This document shows positions 14,403 to 22,200 of a stretch of DNA of 50,236 nt, piece by piece. The notes under the pieces were generated by a model. It saw only the letters and a program-made list of their open reading frames with translations. It was not told the DNA's origin and did no database searches. The position numbers and the translations under genes are program-made. The DNA comes from an uncultured Lachnospiraceae bacterium (GTDB lineage: Bacteria; Bacillota; Clostridia; Lachnospirales; Lachnospiraceae). The stretch lies in contig CADCIK010000010.1 of assembly GCA_902801415.1 (NCBI GenBank), positions 1-50,236 on the forward strand, written 5' to 3'. Position 1 is the first letter of the stretch. Each line of letters opens with the position of its first letter.

Positions 14403-15041
14403 TTACAGCTCGTTGTCTGTCAGGTACTCTTCCAGGGACTTGATCAATTCCTCTTCGTTCAGGTTATAGAAAAGCTTGGTAAAGCATCCGGATATCATCG
14501 GATTAAGGTCCATATCAAGCTCGACTGACCTCGCGTCATTCTTGATGCCGTAGCATCTCTTTCCGCTCGCATATGCAATTCCAAGCTCAACGCAAGCCCC
14601 TTCATCAGGCACTCTGCCGTCCAGCAGCATGAACAGGATATCTGCTTTAAGCACTTCATCTTTATCCTTCTGGAAGATCATCGTGGTTTTCTCTTCTTCT
14701 GTCTTGCCTTCCAGTTCGGGAGCCAGAAAACCGTCGCGCTGCGGCAGGAACACCTCATAGCCGTGTTTTTCCAGTATGCTCACGATTTTGAGATTGTAAG
14801 CCCTTTCTGCCTCACTAAAAAGAGGTGCTGCAAAATATACCCTCTTGCCCTCTGCAGACTGCTCTGCCTCTGTACTCTCTTCCTGCGCAGTCTGAGCCGG
14901 GGCCGTACTCCCCTCATCCACAGCCTGGGCAGCCGCTGAAGTCTCAGCCTTCGCGCTGCTGCCCGGATTACAGGCAGACAACCCGATCACAATGGTCACC
15001 AGCATGATCAGCGAAATGACCCTTACTAATCCTTTTTTCAT
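14403..15041 (-). CDS. Lipoprotein with a nucleoside 2-deoxyribosyltransferase-like domain
   Basis: This 212-residue protein starts MKKGLVRVIS and has a lipobox IGLSAC (Cys24), then an Ala/Glu/Thr linker to about residue 65. The rest follows the NDT fold: KRVYFAAPLFSEAERAYN (substrate entry loop), HGYEVFLPQRDGF, KADILFMLLDGRVPDEGACV and ELGIAYASGKRCYGIKND, the segment that holds the catalytic glutamate. NDT enzymes swap bases on 2'-deoxynucleosides and are normally cytoplasmic, so a lipid anchor is unusual. The 5'-nucleotidase lipoprotein starts 110 bases downstream, so a surface nucleoside salvage pair is plausible. GGAG lies 11 bases before the ATG at 15041; the frame is open to 15122 but upstream starts lack a ribosome site and would bury the signal peptide. 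Confidence 0.8.
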   Translation of the reverse strand: MKKGLVRVISLIMLVTIVIGLSACNPGSSAKAETSAAAQAVDEGSTAPAQTAQEESTEAEQSAEGKRVYFAAPLFSEAERAYNLKIVSILEKHGYEVFLPQRDGFLAPELEGKTEEEKTTMIFQKDKDEVLKADILFMLLDGRVPDEGACVELGIAYASGKRCYGIKNDARSVELDMDLNPMISGCFTKLFYNLNEEELIKSLEEYLTDNEL

Positions 15042-15175
15042 ATACCCCTTCTCCTTTCCTGTGTTGCCAAAAGACCGCTCCCCGCTTTTTATTCGGTCAA
15101 AAACCGGCATACAAAAATACATTCCTATGATAATCTTATACCAGAATCCAGATCATTCAAACAGGAGTCCCTAAT

Positions 15176-16309
15176 ATGAATCCAAAAATCTCCCCCGCAA
15201 AATTATTTTTTGCCTCCGACTACATGGAAGGCGCTCACCCCTTGATCCTGAAGCGCCTCATGGAGACAAACCTTGTCCACAGCGCCGGTTACGGCACCGA
15301 TGAATTCTCGGAGTCTGCCCGCGCCAAAATACGAAAAGCATGCAATGCGCCTGACGCCGATATCCATTTTCTGGTCGGCGGCACCCAGGCTAACGCCACT
15401 GTGATCAAGTCGATCCTTCGCCCTTATCAGGGCGTGATCGCCGCCGAGACAGGCCACGTCAGTACACATGAAGCCGGTGCGATCGAAGCCGGCGGGCACA
15501 AAGTGATCACTCTCCCCCATAAAAACGGCAAACTGGACGCCGATTCTATTGAACGCTGCATACAGGGCTACTGGGATGACGCCAATCACGAGCATATGGT
15601 CATGCCCGGACTGGTCTACATTTCCCAGCCCACGGAATTCGGAACGCTCTACTCCCTGGAGGAGCTGACAAAGATCAGCGAAATCTGCCATCGCCGCAAT
15701 GTTCCGCTTTATGTGGACGGCGCAAGACTTGCCTATGCGCTCGCATGCCCGCAGAACGACGTAACGCTGCCCGACCTCGCCCGTCTCTGTGACGCCTTCT
15801 ACATCGGCGGCACCAAGTGCGGCGCGCTGTTCGGAGAAGCGGTCGTCCTTCCCAGACACGATTTTATCCCGCACTTCTTCACGCTGATCAAGCAGAACGG
15901 AGCCCTGCTCGCCAAGGGAAGGATTGCCGGCATCCAGTTTGAGACGCTGTTTACGGAGGTTTCCGCCGGTTCCGGAAAGGTCAGCGCAGAAGGAGTTTCC
16001 GCAGCCGTCTCCTCCGGTGAAACCTCGTCCGAAGAGACCTGCCTCCTCTACGAGATGGTTGGGCAGAATGCGATCGCCGCAGCGGACCGGATCCGCGCGG
16101 CACTGGTCCAAAAAGGATATGAGATCTCTTTTGAGTGCCCCACAAACCAGCTCTTTATCACTGTGGACGACGCGCAAAAGGAGCGCCTTGAAGCGCTCCT
16201 GGAACTGAGTTTCTGGGAAAAGCAGCCGGACGGACGCACGGTCCTCCGCATCTGCACCAGCTGGGCTACCGATATGAAAGACGTTGATCAGCTGATCGAC
16301 ATACTGTGA
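15176..16309 (+). CDS. Threonine aldolase family PLP enzyme
   Basis: This 377-residue protein belongs to the beta-eliminating lyase / low-specificity L-threonine aldolase group, fold-type I PLP enzymes that split L-threonine or allo-threonine into glycine and acetaldehyde. Visible features are the N-terminal FASDYMEGAHP start, GGTQANATVIKSIL (phosphate contact), AAETGHVSTHEAGAIE, the aspartate in LYVDGARLAYAL, and the PLP lysine in IGGTKCGALFGE. An insert of about 25 Ser/Gly/Glu-rich residues after IQFETLFTE is not usual in the family. AGGAG lies 9 bases before the ATG. It is a single gene followed by a clear terminator. True substrate specificity cannot be read from sequence. Confidence 0.88.
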   Translation: MNPKISPAKLFFASDYMEGAHPLILKRLMETNLVHSAGYGTDEFSESARAKIRKACNAPDADIHFLVGGTQANATVIKSILRPYQGVIAAETGHVSTHEAGAIEAGGHKVITLPHKNGKLDADSIERCIQGYWDDANHEHMVMPGLVYISQPTEFGTLYSLEELTKISEICHRRNVPLYVDGARLAYALACPQNDVTLPDLARLCDAFYIGGTKCGALFGEAVVLPRHDFIPHFFTLIKQNGALLAKGRIAGIQFETLFTEVSAGSGKVSAEGVSAAVSSGETSSEETCLLYEMVGQNAIAAADRIRAALVQKGYEISFECPTNQLFITVDDAQKERLEALLELSFWEKQPDGRTVLRICTSWATDMKDVDQLIDIL

Positions 16310-16318
16310 TGATCAAAG

Positions 16319-16349
16319 AGTCAGGGGCTTCCCCCTGACTACTTTTTTG
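16319..16349 (+). terminator. Terminator after the threonine aldolase gene
   Basis: AGTCAGGGG (16319-16327) pairs with CCCCTGACT (16332-16340) around CTTC, followed by ACTTTTTT. Confidence 0.9.
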
Positions 16350-16370
16350 TATCCAAACTCTCTGTCTCAC

Positions 16371-17240
16371 TCATCCCTTTCGGCTGAAGAACGCTACAGC
16401 GATCGCCCCGGGTCCCGCATAGGTCCCGATCGTGGCGCCGACCTTGGCGATCCGGAAGCTGTTCGTATCGATCAGGTCAGTCTTTCCCTCATATAGTCTT
16501 GCGGAATCACGGATGTACTTCTGCAGGGTCTCATCCGAAAATCCGGTATAGCCAAAGCAGAAGGGGCGGTCAAAATCGATCCCGCCGAGTTTCTCTGCAA
16601 ACTCTGTCAGCATGTTGTTTCCGTTGCGGGAACCTCGCGCCTTGCCGAGGATTTTGACAACGCCTTCCTCTATGGTGAGTACCGGTTTGAGGGACAGGAG
16701 CCCTCCCGCAAATGCGGCTGCCGCGGAAATCCTGCCGCCCAGCTTGAGGTATTCCAATGTGTTGAAAATTGCCAGCACATGGGCGTCTTTCTTCTCCTCT
16801 TCGATCGCCGCATAGATCGCTGCGGCATCCATACCACTGTCGCGCATCTGCACGGCCCTCTCCACTATGATCGCTTCCGAGATACAGAATTGCTGCGTGT
16901 CGACGACATACACATCTCCCTCAAATTCCTGCGCTGCGACGCACGCGCTCTGAAAGGATCCGGAAACGCCGGAGGATAGGCAGAAGCACACAACCTGATC
17001 CCCTGCCTTCACCGCTTCCTCGAAATGACTGCGGTATTCAAAAGGTGTGATCTGGCTGGTCTTGGGGATCTCGTCGGTCTCGATCAGCCGCTCGTAAAAT
17101 TCGCGATTGGAGAGCGTGACGCCGTCCAAAAACTCCTCTTCTCCGAACCGCACTTTCAGCGGAAGAACCGTAATATTCCAATCTTTTGCCCACTCCTGCG
17201 AAATATCGCTGGCTGAATCAGCGATGATCCTGACGCTCAT
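16371..17240 (-). CDS. DegV family fatty-acid-binding protein
   Basis: This 289-residue protein starts MSVRIIADSASDIS. DegV landmarks are the DSASD loop, TSQITPFEYRSHFEEAV, the lipid head-group loop CLSSGVSGSFQSACVAA and VVDTQQFCISEA. Next come FNTLEYLKLGGRISAAAAFAG and the C-terminal GPGAIAVAFF. DegV (FakB-like) proteins bind a fatty acid for phosphorylation by FakA; FakA is not in the window. I chose the ATG at 17240 because AAGGAGG lies 7 bases upstream; an ATG two codons earlier leaves too little spacing. It begins 26 bases after the end of the aminopeptidase C gene and is probably in one operon with it. Confidence 0.92.
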   Translation of the reverse strand: MSVRIIADSASDISQEWAKDWNITVLPLKVRFGEEEFLDGVTLSNREFYERLIETDEIPKTSQITPFEYRSHFEEAVKAGDQVVCFCLSSGVSGSFQSACVAAQEFEGDVYVVDTQQFCISEAIIVERAVQMRDSGMDAAAIYAAIEEEKKDAHVLAIFNTLEYLKLGGRISAAAAFAGGLLSLKPVLTIEEGVVKILGKARGSRNGNNMLTEFAEKLGGIDFDRPFCFGYTGFSDETLQKYIRDSARLYEGKTDLIDTNSFRIAKVGATIGTYAGPGAIAVAFFSRKG

Positions 17241-17266
17241 TTTCATTCCTCCTTCTGCCCGAATAT

Positions 17267-18607
17267 TCACCACGCAAGACTTCCCATCGGGTCCCAGGGA
17301 TGCAGTACGATGGGCTCCGTGTCAAACGCCGCCGCCTGTTCAGGCGAAAAATACTTGCGGTCCAGAAGGATCTGATAGGAGAATTCTCCGAACCACTCGT
17401 CGTTCATCACATAGTAGCCGTCACGGCCGCGGTCCTTGCCCCAGCTGTTCTCGACTTTCCAGCGAATGGGCTTTCCGTTTTCATCGAGGTCGACACCGGT
17501 GATCACCATAGCGTGTGTCATGAGACTTTCACCGTAATCCAGCCTCTGTTCTTTGGTCATAGGGAAGTCCGTAGAGAAAAGCTCGCCGACGGCATACGCA
17601 TCCGTCGTCAGATAGCCTGCCTTGCGGTCCGAGAACTGGCCCACGTCACTTCCAAACCAGACGGGACGTCCGTCCTTCAGCTGGCGGATGGTCAGATCCC
17701 GCAGATCGTCCATGGGCAGATTGAGGTACTTGACCGGGTATGCGCCGCCGCGCACATTGCCCAGATATTTTACCGTATAGGTGCGTCCATAGGGCTTGTC
17801 TTTGGTGGGGGCGTTGATCACCGTGACCATATCTGCCAGGTTCCACCCGATATACTTGCGGAAGAATTCCTGCGGCGTGATGTCGCTGATCCGGACAAAC
17901 TTCTTGTTCTTATCCCGGGTCTCCCATGTAAAGCGCACAGGCGGCTTGCCGAGAGCAATGCAGAGCATGCGGTAGACTGTCTCCATCATCTTGTCCTTGC
18001 GCGCCCGCAGCTGTTCCTGGTCTTCCCCTGCCTCATGGGCTGTCCTGAGCTCGCAGGCATATTCCCTGAGCTTTGTGGTCATATACTTGCGCAGTTCGAT
18101 CGTCGCGGAAGAAGCTGCTGTCTCCGGCATCAGGTCTTTGGGCACGACGCCGTATTTTTCCACCAGGCTCCGGAACATATCCCACTGGCCGCCGTCTCCC
18201 AGAGGATCGTGAAGGAGAAAACTCACCACACGCCCGTCCCTGGGCTCATCCAGCGTCTCCAGCATATTTTCCAGAAAATAGTTGGCTTTTTCCAGCTTGT
18301 CATAGAAGAGCGGATAATTCTGGGAGAGCTCCATATTGTCGAGGTTCAGCTTCTCCATAAGGTCCAGCCGCATCACGTTGAGAGCCGCAAACATCCAGCA
18401 GCGCCCTGACTGCTTCTGATCACATACCTTTCCCGCGTCCACTTCAATACTGAATGCATACGGATTGTTCTGCTGCACCGCGTAATTTCTCGCGGCGCCG
18501 TTCACGCCCGCCTGCGCGGCCGCATTCATGGCCACTCTGTTGACCTTGTCCGCGTCAAACTTCCCCTCAAATCTCTCCAGATCTTCTGCTGTAATCTCTC
18601 TCTTCAT
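17267..18607 (-). CDS. pepC: Aminopeptidase C (bleomycin hydrolase family, C1B)
   Basis: This 446-residue protein matches the size of PepC. The catalytic cysteine is Cys70 in DQKQSGRCWMFAALNVMR. The histidine lies in LMTHAMVITGVDLDENG, and the asparagine in WKVENSWGKDRGRDGYY. PepC is a cytoplasmic hexameric cysteine aminopeptidase that trims peptides taken up by the cell; its C-terminus lies in the active site and sets the aminopeptidase mode. The end here (PWDPMGSLAW) is close to the usual type. DegV follows 26 bases downstream and the mannose-6-phosphate isomerase gene lies 71 bases upstream on the same strand. Confidence 0.95.
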   Translation of the reverse strand: MKREITAEDLERFEGKFDADKVNRVAMNAAAQAGVNGAARNYAVQQNNPYAFSIEVDAGKVCDQKQSGRCWMFAALNVMRLDLMEKLNLDNMELSQNYPLFYDKLEKANYFLENMLETLDEPRDGRVVSFLLHDPLGDGGQWDMFRSLVEKYGVVPKDLMPETAASSATIELRKYMTTKLREYACELRTAHEAGEDQEQLRARKDKMMETVYRMLCIALGKPPVRFTWETRDKNKKFVRISDITPQEFFRKYIGWNLADMVTVINAPTKDKPYGRTYTVKYLGNVRGGAYPVKYLNLPMDDLRDLTIRQLKDGRPVWFGSDVGQFSDRKAGYLTTDAYAVGELFSTDFPMTKEQRLDYGESLMTHAMVITGVDLDENGKPIRWKVENSWGKDRGRDGYYVMNDEWFGEFSYQILLDRKYFSPEQAAAFDTEPIVLHPWDPMGSLAW

Positions 18608-18678
18608 TTTGCTGATTCCTTTTCTCTATGCTGTCTTTTCCTGCCGTTTCCCGTGATCCCGGGCACAAACGGCTGCTG

Positions 18679-20412
18679 TCAGTTCCTCACATATGCCTGC
18701 ATGACTTTGACCGGTCCGCCGACTGCCCTCAGGCGGTATCTTCCCACGCATTCCGGCACAATAAATGTTTCCGCGTAATGCACCTCATAGGGAGCGAAAC
18801 TTCCGTCCACACTCTCCACAAGGCATCTTGTTCCATCGACCAGATTGAGGACATTTACGCTCTCATGGCAGTCGAGCTCCGCGCAGTCCTGAATGGTGAA
18901 TCGTCTCGTCTCAATGAATTCCAGTTCGTGCAGGCCGGTGTGTTCCTCCACAAAGTGCTCATTTTCAGAAACCGTGTGAACGGGACTCACCAGATTCTCC
19001 ATGACCCATTCCGTCCTCCGCTCCTGAATGACCTTCTCTCCCCGGCTGATATTGATCGGCCTGGGTTTGCCGTCCAGTCCAAGGCGCCCCCAGTCCCAAA
19101 GCTTGAAGGTGAATATATACGGCGTCGCGCTGATCTCCAGGACCATGGCGCCGCTGCCCGAGCAGTGGATCGTTCCGGCCGGGATCAGGAAATGATCATG
19201 CTTCTTAGCGGGGATCTTGTTGATGAACTTCTCCGCGTCAAACGGCGCGCCGCCCTGCTGTGCCACCTCAAGCTCCGCGATCATATCGGCGATCTCTACA
19301 CCCTCTTTCAGGCCCAGATATACGCAGGCGCCCTCTTCCGCGTCCAGAATGTAATAGCTCTCGTCCTGCGTGTAAGCCATGCCAAAATTCCGATGAATAT
19401 AGTCGGTCGTCGGATGCACCTGCAGGGACAGGTTCTGGCCGCCGATCGTATCCAGGAAGTCGAATCGGATGGGGAATTCCGCGCCGAACCGGGCGTACAC
19501 TTTTTTGCCCAGGAGTTCCTTGGGATGGCGGAGAATGAGGTTCATAGCCGGCATCTCCAGCACTGTTCCGTCGAAGTCGAAACAGATACTGTTCTCTTCC
19601 GGCACTCCGTCGAAACTCCATGCGTAGTTGTCCATCTCCGGATCCAGCCCGCAGACCTTCTTCATCCACTGGCCGCCCCAGATCCCGGGGTCAAAATACG
19701 GAACGACCCGGAAAGGTCCCGAGACCTCCTCCCGAAGCGCCTCCTCAAAGAGATCACCCCGGATCATCACATAGTCTTCGTCCCGGTTGGCGTCGATGAA
19801 ATACTGCATCTTGTCCATGAAGGCCATCTTCCACTTGTCCGCAATGCGCCACTCAAGGAAATAGCCCTGCTTGAATTTCTTCAGGATATCCTCGTCCGGC
19901 TTGTCCGTGAAGTAGCAGGACATACCGGCGCGATAGCGCAGCTGGATCTCCCAGCGGTTCATGTCCGCATAGACGCGGAGGCCCTCGTCAGCCAGGAGTG
20001 ACGCGCCAAAGCCATATACAGCGACTTTTCTGCCGCCGGCTGCGCCTTGTCTCCCGGCTGCGATCTGACTTCTGAGCTTATTGACCTTGTCAAAATCGAC
20101 GAAGTCTGTCAGTTCCCCGCTGTACATGCGGCCAAAGACGCGGTCCTGCGTGAGGATGTTTTCCAGCAGGATATCCAACTCTTCACGGTCCTTGAGAATA
20201 TCCCGCGCTGACACGATCAGGTCGGGCTTCAGCTCCTTCAGCATCCGGCATACTTTGTCCTCATTGATGCCGGGATATGTTTCTACGATCACAGTCCAGC
20301 TGCCGCCGGTAAGTTCTGCACGCAGGACTTCAAGGATCTCACGGTCTCCCCGGAATACTCTTCCCCCGCAGCCTGAAACAGGCTTGGTCGGGCGCTTATT
20401 ATATTCAGCCAT
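18679..20412 (-). CDS. Class I mannose-6-phosphate isomerase with an N-terminal kinase-like domain
   Basis: This 577-residue protein has two parts. Residues 1-240 resemble a P-loop/uridine-kinase-like domain (TVIVETYPGINEDKVCRML, AADEGLRVYADMNRWEIQLR-type stretch, YFIDANRDEDYVMIRGDLFE), but the usual GxxGxGKT loop is missing, so it is probably not a working kinase. Residues 255-577 are a class I phosphomannose isomerase cupin. They contain FDPGIWGGQWMKKVCG, the zinc ligands in LSLQVHPTTDYIHRNFG and the following glutamate (DESYYIL), and the final histidine in IPAGTIHCSGSG. It should interconvert mannose 6-phosphate and fructose 6-phosphate. It diverges from the GH32 gene across about 260 bases; a TATAAT at 20457-20462 faces this gene. 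Confidence 0.85.
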   Translation of the reverse strand: MAEYNKRPTKPVSGCGGRVFRGDREILEVLRAELTGGSWTVIVETYPGINEDKVCRMLKELKPDLIVSARDILKDREELDILLENILTQDRVFGRMYSGELTDFVDFDKVNKLRSQIAAGRQGAAGGRKVAVYGFGASLLADEGLRVYADMNRWEIQLRYRAGMSCYFTDKPDEDILKKFKQGYFLEWRIADKWKMAFMDKMQYFIDANRDEDYVMIRGDLFEEALREEVSGPFRVVPYFDPGIWGGQWMKKVCGLDPEMDNYAWSFDGVPEENSICFDFDGTVLEMPAMNLILRHPKELLGKKVYARFGAEFPIRFDFLDTIGGQNLSLQVHPTTDYIHRNFGMAYTQDESYYILDAEEGACVYLGLKEGVEIADMIAELEVAQQGGAPFDAEKFINKIPAKKHDHFLIPAGTIHCSGSGAMVLEISATPYIFTFKLWDWGRLGLDGKPRPINISRGEKVIQERRTEWVMENLVSPVHTVSENEHFVEEHTGLHELEFIETRRFTIQDCAELDCHESVNVLNLVDGTRCLVESVDGSFAPYEVHYAETFIVPECVGRYRLRAVGGPVKVMQAYVRN

Positions 20413-20499
20413 AGGTGTTCCTTTCTAAAAACCAAAGACAACACTGCTTGTATCCTATTATACCGTCTGTACTCTGCCAGTGGTACTCTTTCTTATTGT

Positions 20500-20557
20500 G
20501 TTTACATTTGCACAATTTATTAATTTTTTAGTAAATTTATGTTGCGCATATGTAAAC
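20500..20557. promoter_or_regulatory. Long inverted repeat between the isomerase and GH32 genes
   Basis: GTTTACATTTGCACA (20500-20514) and TGCGCATATGTAAAC (20543-20557) are inverted copies matching at 13 of 15 bases, 28 bases apart. An AT-rich centre separates them and a possible -10 (TATTAT, 20563-20568) follows for the GH32 gene. This is a plausible operator for the surface fructan genes, possibly for the LacI-type regulator at 28210-29247. That link is inferred. Confidence 0.45.
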
Positions 20558-20674
20558 TAAATATTATGATTTAAGTGTCCGTTACTACCATCATTGTGCG
20601 CACGGATTGCCGCCGAAGCCGCTCTGTTGCAGAGGCGCCAGCCCGAAGTGGAACCAGATCAGAAAGGAGAAAAA

Positions 20675-22168
20675 ATGAAGAGGTTCTTAATAATTGTACT
20701 GACTGCGCTTCTATTACTATCAACAGCCTGCGGACCAGGCAGTATCAAAGCGTTAGCCGCCTCCGATGAACAGGAGACGGAGAGCAGCATCTCATTGTTT
20801 CCACGATTTGACCTCGCCTTTGTAGGCGATACGATGCCGTTTTATGACGACGGCAAGATGAATATCTTTTATCTGGCAGACCAGAGAGACGGCAAGACCG
20901 GCTATCATCCCTGGGCACTGATGAGGACGGAAGACTATTGTACCTATGAAGATCTGGGCATTGTGATCCCGTACGCGGAATCCGGTCTGGAACAGGACAT
21001 TGCACTGGGTACCGGCTGTGTGATCAAGGGACAGGACGGCCTGTATCACGCCTTCTACACCGGCCATAATGACATCTACGCACCTAAAGAAGCGATCATG
21101 CACGCAACCGGCGAAGATCTCGAACACTGGACCAAAATTCCTGAAGATACCTTCACCGCCGGCGACGAGTATTCCAAAGACGACTTCCGCGATCCCTACG
21201 TTTTCTTCGTTGAACCGGAGAACCGCTACTGGATGCTGGTCGTCACCAGGACCAAGGAAACAGGTGTGATCGTCAAGTATACCTCCACAGACCTGCATAC
21301 ATGGAAAGATGAAGGCATCCTGTTCGAGGACGACATGGGATACGGCACCAACATGGAATGCCCCTCTCTTCTTAAATATAAGGACAAATGGTACCTCTCT
21401 TTTTCAGACCAGTGGCCGGACCGCGTTGTCCACTACAGAGTCGCCGACAATATTTCAGGCCCCTACCAGAAACCCGAGAAAGATACTTTCGACGGAAACG
21501 GCTTTTATGCGGGACGCCTGGAAACAGACGGAGAGAACCTCTATTGCGTAGGCTGGAACGCCACAAAAATCGGACATGACGATGCAAACGATTATGACTG
21601 GGCAGGAAATGCGGTTGTTCACCAGCTTGAACAGCAGGCAGACGGAACCCTCAGACCGATCGTGAACACCAAAGTCATCGATACTTTGTCCCATAAGATA
21701 GAGCCTTCTCCCGTTGCGATGACAGAAACCATAAAGGCATCCAAAGACAAGTGCGAGTTCAGCGGTGACTACTATGAACTCGTACAGTTTGAGCCTTTTG
21801 ACACCGCCGCCCGCGTTGAAGCGGATATTAACGGAGTCGGCAGCGAAAGCCTCTTCGGAATCTCGTTTGCACCGGACATTGAAAACGCAGGCTCACTCAC
21901 CTATCTGTTCAATGTCAAGGAAAGCCGGATCGAGTTCTACAATACTCAAAACCTGTTTGACTCCGATCCCCAATCCTTTATGGATTTCAATTTTAAAGAA
22001 GGCGAGCCCCTTCACATATCGCTGCTGATCAGTGACGGTGTGGCCAGCCTGTATGTAAATAACGAAATCGCGCTGACCGCCAGAATGTACCAGTCTCAGG
22101 GTATGAATTGGCAGTTCTTCAGTATTAAGTCCGCTGTCAGTGTCGATAATGTGCAGTTCTTTAATTAA
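20675..22168 (+). CDS. GH32-like lipoprotein (beta-fructosidase family)
   Basis: This 497-residue protein has a lipoprotein signal ending LLLLSTAC (Cys19). The five-bladed propeller shows the GH32 acidic triad. The nucleophile position is Asp52 in FVGDTMPFYDDGKMNIFY, in place of the classic NDPNG. The RDP motif is Asp173 in DDFRDPYVFF. The acid/base is Glu228 in NMECPSLL. Repeated blade signatures such as SKDGxxW appear as TSTDLHTWKDEGILF and ATGEDLEHWTKI. A C-terminal beta-sandwich (residues 355-497, ending SVDNVQFFN) is the usual GH32 C-domain. It should hydrolyse fructans (inulin, levan) or sucrose at the cell surface; linkage preference is unknown. AAAGGAGA precedes the ATG at 20675. The frame is open to 20594 but without a ribosome site. 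The giant lipoprotein follows 32 bases downstream. Confidence 0.82.
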   Translation: MKRFLIIVLTALLLLSTACGPGSIKALAASDEQETESSISLFPRFDLAFVGDTMPFYDDGKMNIFYLADQRDGKTGYHPWALMRTEDYCTYEDLGIVIPYAESGLEQDIALGTGCVIKGQDGLYHAFYTGHNDIYAPKEAIMHATGEDLEHWTKIPEDTFTAGDEYSKDDFRDPYVFFVEPENRYWMLVVTRTKETGVIVKYTSTDLHTWKDEGILFEDDMGYGTNMECPSLLKYKDKWYLSFSDQWPDRVVHYRVADNISGPYQKPEKDTFDGNGFYAGRLETDGENLYCVGWNATKIGHDDANDYDWAGNAVVHQLEQQADGTLRPIVNTKVIDTLSHKIEPSPVAMTETIKASKDKCEFSGDYYELVQFEPFDTAARVEADINGVGSESLFGISFAPDIENAGSLTYLFNVKESRIEFYNTQNLFDSDPQSFMDFNFKEGEPLHISLLISDGVASLYVNNEIALTARMYQSQGMNWQFFSIKSAVSVDNVQFFN

Positions 22169-22200
22169 CATTTTGGTTTCGGTATACCGAGGTGAAACAG

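Noticed and set aside
18643-18673. Hairpin between the isomerase and pepC genes as a terminator
   Set aside because: GCCGTTT/AAACGGC arms pair but there is no T-tract in the gene direction, so transcription into pepC may continue.
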